In this document: positions 57,466 through 64,000 of the stretch, in pieces | How positions within the stretch are numbered: position 1 is the first letter of the stretch | How the letters are laid out: every line of letters starts with the position of its first letter | Assembly (NCBI RefSeq): GCF_900104945.1 | Contig: NZ_LT629736.1 | Span: 434,001-498,000 of the forward strand | Direction: 5' to 3' | DNA length: 64,000 nucleotides | From: Halopseudomonas xinjiangensis | GTDB taxonomy: Bacteria; Pseudomonadota; Gammaproteobacteria; Pseudomonadales; Pseudomonadaceae | The notes under the pieces: generated by a model | Told to the model about the DNA's origin: nothing | Seen by the model: only the letters and a program-made list of their open reading frames with translations | The model's database searches: none | Program-made: the position numbers and the translations under genes

Positions 57466-58008
57466 TCAGGGCAGCTGCCGGTCAAGGGCCTGCTCCCGTG
57501 CCGACAACTCCGACTCGGTCAGCGACGACAGGCGGAACAGTAGCTGGCGGGTCAGGTCGCGCTGCATTTCCCGCTGCAACAGTTCCTCTTCTTCGTTCGT
57601 ACCTATGACGTTATTGCGGTCATTCACGTAAACGCGTTCGGTGCGCAGGGTCTCCGGACCAATCAACGGACGGCCTTGCGAGTCGGTGATGATGTAGGTC
57701 ACCGAGCTGCGTAGCTCGATCTCGGCAGCGGTGGCGCGTCCTGTGTAGCTGACGGCCACGCGATCAGTATGCTCGTCGATCAGCTGCAGGTTGTAGGGTG
57801 CCGTGGGAGTCAGCCGCACGCCCTCGGCTTCCAGGTTCTGACGTGTCTCCCGGTAGATGGTGCTGTCAGGCCGGGTCGTGGTCAGATGAAGCTGGTCAAG
57901 ATTGATACTGTCCACGCCAGTGCCGCGAAGCTGGAAGCCGCAGCCACCCATGAGCAGGCTCAGGCCGAGCATGCAACCCAACAGAAAACGAGGACGTTTA
58001 GCGGCCAT
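57466..58008 (-). CDS. lptE: LPS-assembly lipoprotein LptE
   Basis: Outer-membrane lipoprotein that plugs the LptD barrel and completes the LPS export bridge. 180 residues from the ATG at 58008, which has GGAGA 8 bases upstream; longer starts at 58026 and 58041 are less well supported. Lipobox LLMGGCGFQLRGTG near residue 24 is typical for LptE. Starts 19 bases after the leuS stop. Confidence 0.94.
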   Translation of the reverse strand: MAAKRPRFLLGCMLGLSLLMGGCGFQLRGTGVDSINLDQLHLTTTRPDSTIYRETRQNLEAEGVRLTPTAPYNLQLIDEHTDRVAVSYTGRATAAEIELRSSVTYIITDSQGRPLIGPETLRTERVYVNDRNNVIGTNEEEELLQREMQRDLTRQLLFRLSSLTESELSAREQALDRQLP

Positions 58009-58027
58009 CACGGCTCTCCGATGCATG

Positions 58028-60643
<2,616 letters not shown>

Positions 60644-60818
60644 TTAGCTGGGCTCGTCGGCGTCACGAAAAAGTAATGCCGCAGGATACACCACGAGACC
60701 GGTCGCAGGTAGTCGTATGCCATTCGTCGCCGGGCCGCGGTAGCGCGGTGCCGCGCGTCTATGCTCAATGACAGTAGCGGCCGGGGCGCCGCGTCGTTTA
60801 CAGAAGAGGAGACTCAAG

Positions 60819-61076
60819 ATGAAAACACCGGAACCGGAGCCCTTGATGTGCTGGAACCGGGATTCTTCCTACGGGCGTTTGTTGCGACGGCTCGACCAGG
60901 CGCTGGACGTGGCGCGCACCCGTCAGTGGTTGACTGGGCAAGCCAGCGGTCTTACCGAGCTGGAACTGAGCGGACTTTCCCCGGAAGACGCCAATCTGCT
61001 TCGTCGAATCCTGAATACACTGGACGTTGATCGAGCCTTACCGCGCCCGCCGGCGCTGCCCGACACATATCACTAG
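60819..61076 (+). CDS. Small conserved protein of unknown function
   Basis: 85 residues, starting MKTPEPEPLMCWNRDSSYG, mostly helical and charged (RLLRRLDQALDVARTRQWL, LSPEDANLLRRILNTL). A GAGGAG Shine-Dalgarno precedes the ATG at 60819; an upstream ATG at 60768 is less likely. Small hypothetical genes sit at this place, between leuS and lnt, in other pseudomonads. Its last 13 codons overlap the end of convergent lnt by 39 bases. I do not recognise a domain. Confidence 0.7.
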   Translation: MKTPEPEPLMCWNRDSSYGRLLRRLDQALDVARTRQWLTGQASGLTELELSGLSPEDANLLRRILNTLDVDRALPRPPALPDTYH

Positions 61077-62564
61077 AGTCATTATCACAACTACACCAAG
61101 CGGCCAGCTCCCCGCTCGCAAATAGGGCGTAAGCGACTCTCGCGGCTGCACCCAGCCGCTGAGAGTGGCCTGCCGGAACTGCGGAATCCGTGCGCGGATG
61201 GCTCCGCGATCATCGATCAACGCAGTGACGCCATTGTTGGTTCCGCGCATCATCCAGCGACCGCTCTCTATCGAACGCATGCGAGCCATCTGCAGGTGTT
61301 GCAGCGGTCCGATGGAGTGCCCGAACCAGCTGTCATTGCTGATGGAAATCAACAGTTCGCTCTGTGCGGCCAACTTCGCGGTGAACGCCGGGTAAACGGT
61401 TTCGTAGCAGATCAGCGGAGCCAGACGGTAGCCGGCAGCGTGTAGCGGCGGTTGGTCGGCAGGCCCGCGCGAAAAGCTCGACATGGGCAGGTCGAAGAAG
61501 GCAATCAAGCCGCGCAACCAGTCTTCCAGCGGCACGTACTCGCCGAAGGGCACCAGCTTGTGCTTGAGGTAGATGTCCGGCTCCGGCTTGGCGACCATGA
61601 TGCCGTTATAGATGCGCATCGAACCGTCGGCCTCGTAGGTGTCGACCGGTATGCCGGTGATCAGCGTGGTACCGCGCTCGGCCAGGTTTGCCGCGACGCC
61701 TTGAACGAAGCCCCGCGCGTTGCTCTCCAAGAGAGGAATCGCGGTTTCCGGCCAGACCAGTATGTCAACCGGCGCCTGGGCGTAGCTCAGATCACGATAC
61801 AGCGCCAGGGTGTGGTCGATGTGCGCCGGATCCCATTTGCGCGCCTGGGCGATGTCGGCCTGGACCAATGCGACGGACAGTGGCTCGCCAACCGGCCGGG
61901 TCCATTCCACCTGAGCCAGGCCCAGACCGCCAAGCCAGAGAGAGGCCAGCAGCGCGGCCGCGATACCGGCTGAGCGGACCCCTCGCCATACGCGAGGCTC
62001 GATGAGCAGGCAACCGGTGAGTACGCTCAGATAACCGGTCAGCCATACCCCGCCCAGAGGCGCCCAGCCGACCAGCCAAGTGTCGGTGTGGGCATAGCCC
62101 TGATAGAGCCAAGGGAAGCCGGTGAGAAACCAGCCGCGAAATATCTCCTGGCCAACCAGGAGTGCAGCGAAACCGAACACGGAAAGCCAGCCGGAGTGCA
62201 GCGGCCGCAACCAGCGGGCCCAGAGCCAGGCCATCGCCGCTGGTAATAGAGCCAGCGACGCGACGAACAGCGCAGTGAGCAGTGCTGCCAACCATGCAGG
62301 CGCGTACCCATGCACGTGGATGCTCACATAGACCCAGGACACGCCGCTGGCAAACAGTCCGAGGCCCCAGGCCCAGCCGCGCAGCGCGGCCTGAGAGCCG
62401 GGCAGGGGAGCAAGTAGCCAGTACAACAGGGCCACGGATACCAGGCCCAGCGGCCATATGTCGAACGGCGTCAATGCCAGAGTGGACAGCGCGCCAGCGA
62501 GCATGGCCAACAGATGGCCGGGCCAGCCCGGTGCCTGCAGGCGATGAAGGAAGTGGGTCAGCAA
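61038..62564 (-). CDS. lnt: Apolipoprotein N-acyltransferase
   Basis: Final step of lipoprotein maturation: N-acylation of the lipobox Cys at the inner membrane. 508 residues: N-terminal membrane helices (about 10-215), then a nitrilase-like periplasmic domain with the catalytic triad Glu (VWPETAIPLL), Lys (KHKLVPFGEYVPL) and Cys (PLICYETVYPAF), and a final membrane helix. The start is TTG at 62564, 13 bases after corC. Ends with a 39-base tail overlap with the plus-strand small gene. Confidence 0.96.
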   Translation of the reverse strand: MLTHFLHRLQAPGWPGHLLAMLAGALSTLALTPFDIWPLGLVSVALLYWLLAPLPGSQAALRGWAWGLGLFASGVSWVYVSIHVHGYAPAWLAALLTALFVASLALLPAAMAWLWARWLRPLHSGWLSVFGFAALLVGQEIFRGWFLTGFPWLYQGYAHTDTWLVGWAPLGGVWLTGYLSVLTGCLLIEPRVWRGVRSAGIAAALLASLWLGGLGLAQVEWTRPVGEPLSVALVQADIAQARKWDPAHIDHTLALYRDLSYAQAPVDILVWPETAIPLLESNARGFVQGVAANLAERGTTLITGIPVDTYEADGSMRIYNGIMVAKPEPDIYLKHKLVPFGEYVPLEDWLRGLIAFFDLPMSSFSRGPADQPPLHAAGYRLAPLICYETVYPAFTAKLAAQSELLISISNDSWFGHSIGPLQHLQMARMRSIESGRWMMRGTNNGVTALIDDRGAIRARIPQFRQATLSGWVQPRESLTPYLRAGSWPLGVVVIMTLVICVGQRRRAR

Positions 62565-62577
62565 TGCCGGAAGGGCC

Positions 62578-63417
62578 TCAGGGATTGACTACGGTTACTC
62601 GCAGCAGGTGGACGCGACGGCTATCGGCATTGAGCACACGCACGCGGAAGCCGTCCAGTTCGACCACCTCGTTTCGCTTGGGCAGATGGCCGAACGCATT
62701 CATCACCAGTCCGCCGACAGTGTCGAACTCTTCGTCAGGAAACTCGGTCTCGAAGCTCTCGTTGAAATCCTCGATGGGCGTAAGACCCTTGACCAAGTAG
62801 TCCCCGCTGGGTAGCGGCTTGATGTAGCTGTCTTCGTCGACGTCATGCTCGTCTTCGATGTCACCGACGATCTGCTCCAGAACATCTTCGATCGTTACCA
62901 GCCCCGACACACCGCCGTATTCATCGATGACGATCGCCATGTGATTGCGCGTAGAGCGAAACTCCTTGAGCAGCACGTTCAGGCGCTTGGACTCCGGTAC
63001 GCACGTCGCGGGGCGCAGCAGGTCCTTGATGTTGAAGCGGTCGGTGTTGTCTTCCAGCAGCAGGGGCAGCAGATCCTTGGCCAGCAGAATGCCGAGCACA
63101 TCATCGACGCTTTCGCCGATCACCGGATAACGCGAGTGTGCTGCCTCGATCACGCCGGGCAGGAAGTCGCGGGGCGACTGGGTGGCCTTGATGGTGGTCA
63201 TCTGGGACCGGGGGATCATGATGTCACGCACCTGCATGTCCGAGACCTGCAGGGCGCCTTCGATGATCGATAGCGCCTCGATATCCAGAACATCGTTGGC
63301 GTGCGCCTCGCGCAGCAGTTCCAGCAATTCCTGGCGACTCTGGGGTTCGTGGACAAAAGCCTGGACCAGTCTGTCCAGCCAGGACTTGTGTCCATTGGTC
63401 GATCGATCTTCGCTCAT
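62578..63417 (-). CDS. corC: CorC/YbeX family CBS-domain protein
   Basis: 279 residues, cytoplasmic, linked to magnesium and cobalt efflux and to lnt function. Two CBS domains (about 65-190; VRDIMIPRSQMTTI, AIVIDEYGGVSGLVTIEDVL) and a C-terminal CorC_HlyC domain (about 205-279; YLVKGLTPIEDFNE). Between ybeY and lnt, the conserved ybeZ-ybeY-ybeX-lnt order. ATG with normal spacing. Confidence 0.95.
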   Translation of the reverse strand: MSEDRSTNGHKSWLDRLVQAFVHEPQSRQELLELLREAHANDVLDIEALSIIEGALQVSDMQVRDIMIPRSQMTTIKATQSPRDFLPGVIEAAHSRYPVIGESVDDVLGILLAKDLLPLLLEDNTDRFNIKDLLRPATCVPESKRLNVLLKEFRSTRNHMAIVIDEYGGVSGLVTIEDVLEQIVGDIEDEHDVDEDSYIKPLPSGDYLVKGLTPIEDFNESFETEFPDEEFDTVGGLVMNAFGHLPKRNEVVELDGFRVRVLNADSRRVHLLRVTVVNP

Positions 63418-63423
63418 CGGTCC

Positions 63424-63882
63424 TTACTCATCGTTGGCAACATAAGGATCGGGGAATCCGAGCCCAGCCATCAGCTGGCGCTCGAGAGTCTCCATCTCCT
63501 CGGCTTCTGCATCGTCTATATGGTCATATCCGAGCAGATGCAAGCATCCGTGGATGACCATATGAGCCCAATGCGATTCGACAGATTTCCGCTGTTCGAC
63601 GGCCTCGCGCTGAACCACCTGCACGCATACGACCAGATCTCCCAGCAAGGGGATATTCAATTCGGGAGGCAGATCGGCCGGGAACGAGAGCACATTGGTA
63701 GGGTAGTCCCGGTCGCGGTATTCGCTGTTGAGACTCCGGCTCTCTTGTTCATCTACCAGACGGATGGTCAGTTCATGGCCGGGCTTGTCACGCAGAGCCA
63801 GCCCGGCCCAGCGTATGAAACTCTCGTCGTCTGGCTGCTCGGCAGCTTCGGAAGCGCGCTGGATGTCGACCTCAATCGGCAT
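63424..63882 (-). CDS. ybeY: Endoribonuclease YbeY
   Basis: Zinc-dependent endoribonuclease for 16S rRNA 3'-end processing and ribosome quality control. 152 residues. The metal motif [15 protein letters not shown] (H-x3-H-x5-H) is intact at about 111-125, with [13 protein letters not shown] upstream. Start ATG 63882 gives [10 protein letters not shown] and overlaps the 3' end of ybeZ by 11 bases. Confidence 0.96.
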   Translation of the reverse strand: MPIEVDIQRASEAAEQPDDESFIRWAGLALRDKPGHELTIRLVDEQESRSLNSEYRDRDYPTNVLSFPADLPPELNIPLLGDLVVCVQVVQREAVEQRKSVESHWAHMVIHGCLHLLGYDHIDDAEAEEMETLERQLMAGLGFPDPYVANDE

Positions 63883-64000
63883 CGCGCTGCTCCTGCTGAC
63901 GGGCCTCTCGTTCACGTCGTTCGTTGGCCTTGCGCTGTTCCTGCTGGTCATCGAACAGGTCATAGGCTTCGACAATGCGCTGTACCAGCGGATGGCGAAC
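63872..64000 (-). CDS. ybeZ: PhoH-like ATPase YbeZ, C-terminal end only
   Basis: The last 42 codons of a minus-strand gene that continues beyond the window. The visible part, [20 protein letters not shown] then a Lys/Arg/Glu/Gln-rich tail ending QQEQRDAD, matches the C-terminus of PhoH/YbeZ proteins. It overlaps the ybeY start by 11 bases, as in the conserved ybeZ-ybeY-corC-lnt operon. Confidence 0.88.
   Translation of the reverse strand, partial: VRHPLVQRIVEAYDLFDDQQEQRKANERREREARQQEQRDAD

Overview
The window is one continuous 64 kb stretch of a gammaproteobacterial chromosome of about 60 % GC (judged by eye), almost certainly from the Pseudomonadaceae (Pseudomonas in the broad sense; genus not resolved). 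The evidence is gene content and gene order: rnr-rlmB-rpsF-rpsR-DUF2232-rplI-dnaB, retS-purD-purH-fis-dusB, prmA-accC-accB-aroQ-dsbD, proA-nadD-rsfS-rlmH-mrdA-rodA-mltB-rlpA-dacA-ybeD-lipB-lipA, and leuS-lptE-holA with lnt-corC-ybeY-ybeZ are standard Pseudomonas blocks. No rRNA, tRNA, CRISPR array, insertion sequence, integrase or attachment site was seen. Almost everything is core housekeeping.

Layout. 1-8450 (+): the end of RNase R, the rRNA methylase RlmB, the S6/S18/DUF2232/L9 ribosomal operon with a clear sigma70 promoter and a strong terminator, the replicative helicase DnaB and a YgiQ radical SAM protein. 8451-22725 (mostly -): a possible 28-residue ORF, then (read right to left) dsbD, aroQ, accB, accC, prmA, a zinc-ribbon/DUF3426 membrane protein with an EP-repeat, dusB-fis, purH-purD and the hybrid kinase RetS. 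22919-26157 (+): DUF2333, a Nudix hydrolase, a SUI1-like factor and a MATE transporter. 26154-29066 (-): CmoM, inorganic pyrophosphatase and a pyrophosphate-type phosphofructokinase. 29296-34470: mpl-ubiX, a MaoC hydratase, a LON-domain protein, a DedA protein with a degenerate PAP2-like tail, and a 3-methyladenine glycosylase. 34557-45457 (+): a tightly packed 11 kb run from proline and NAD synthesis through ribosome silencing and rRNA methylation to the rod-shape peptidoglycan machine (PBP2, RodA, MltB, RlpA, PBP5) and lipoate synthesis. 45474-56272 is the most accessory part: a second lytic transglycosylase, a sialidase-like beta-propeller coupled to a small membrane protein, a SulP transporter with a tandem universal stress protein, an MFS transporter, cyclopropane fatty acid synthase, and a GMC dehydrogenase with a Tat-exported small subunit. 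56431-64000 (-) returns to the core: holA, lptE, leuS, lnt, corC, ybeY and the tail of ybeZ.

The points most worth a second look are the PPi-type phosphofructokinase one gene away from ppa (classical pseudomonads lack any phosphofructokinase), the GMC dehydrogenase with a likely [3Fe-4S] motif but no adjacent cytochrome c, the translationally coupled propeller/membrane pair, the DedA/PAP2 fusion that has lost the PAP2 catalytic motifs, the in-frame hexanucleotide array in the DUF3426 gene, and a set of tail-to-tail overlapping convergent genes. I did not find a clearly new defence or mobile system.
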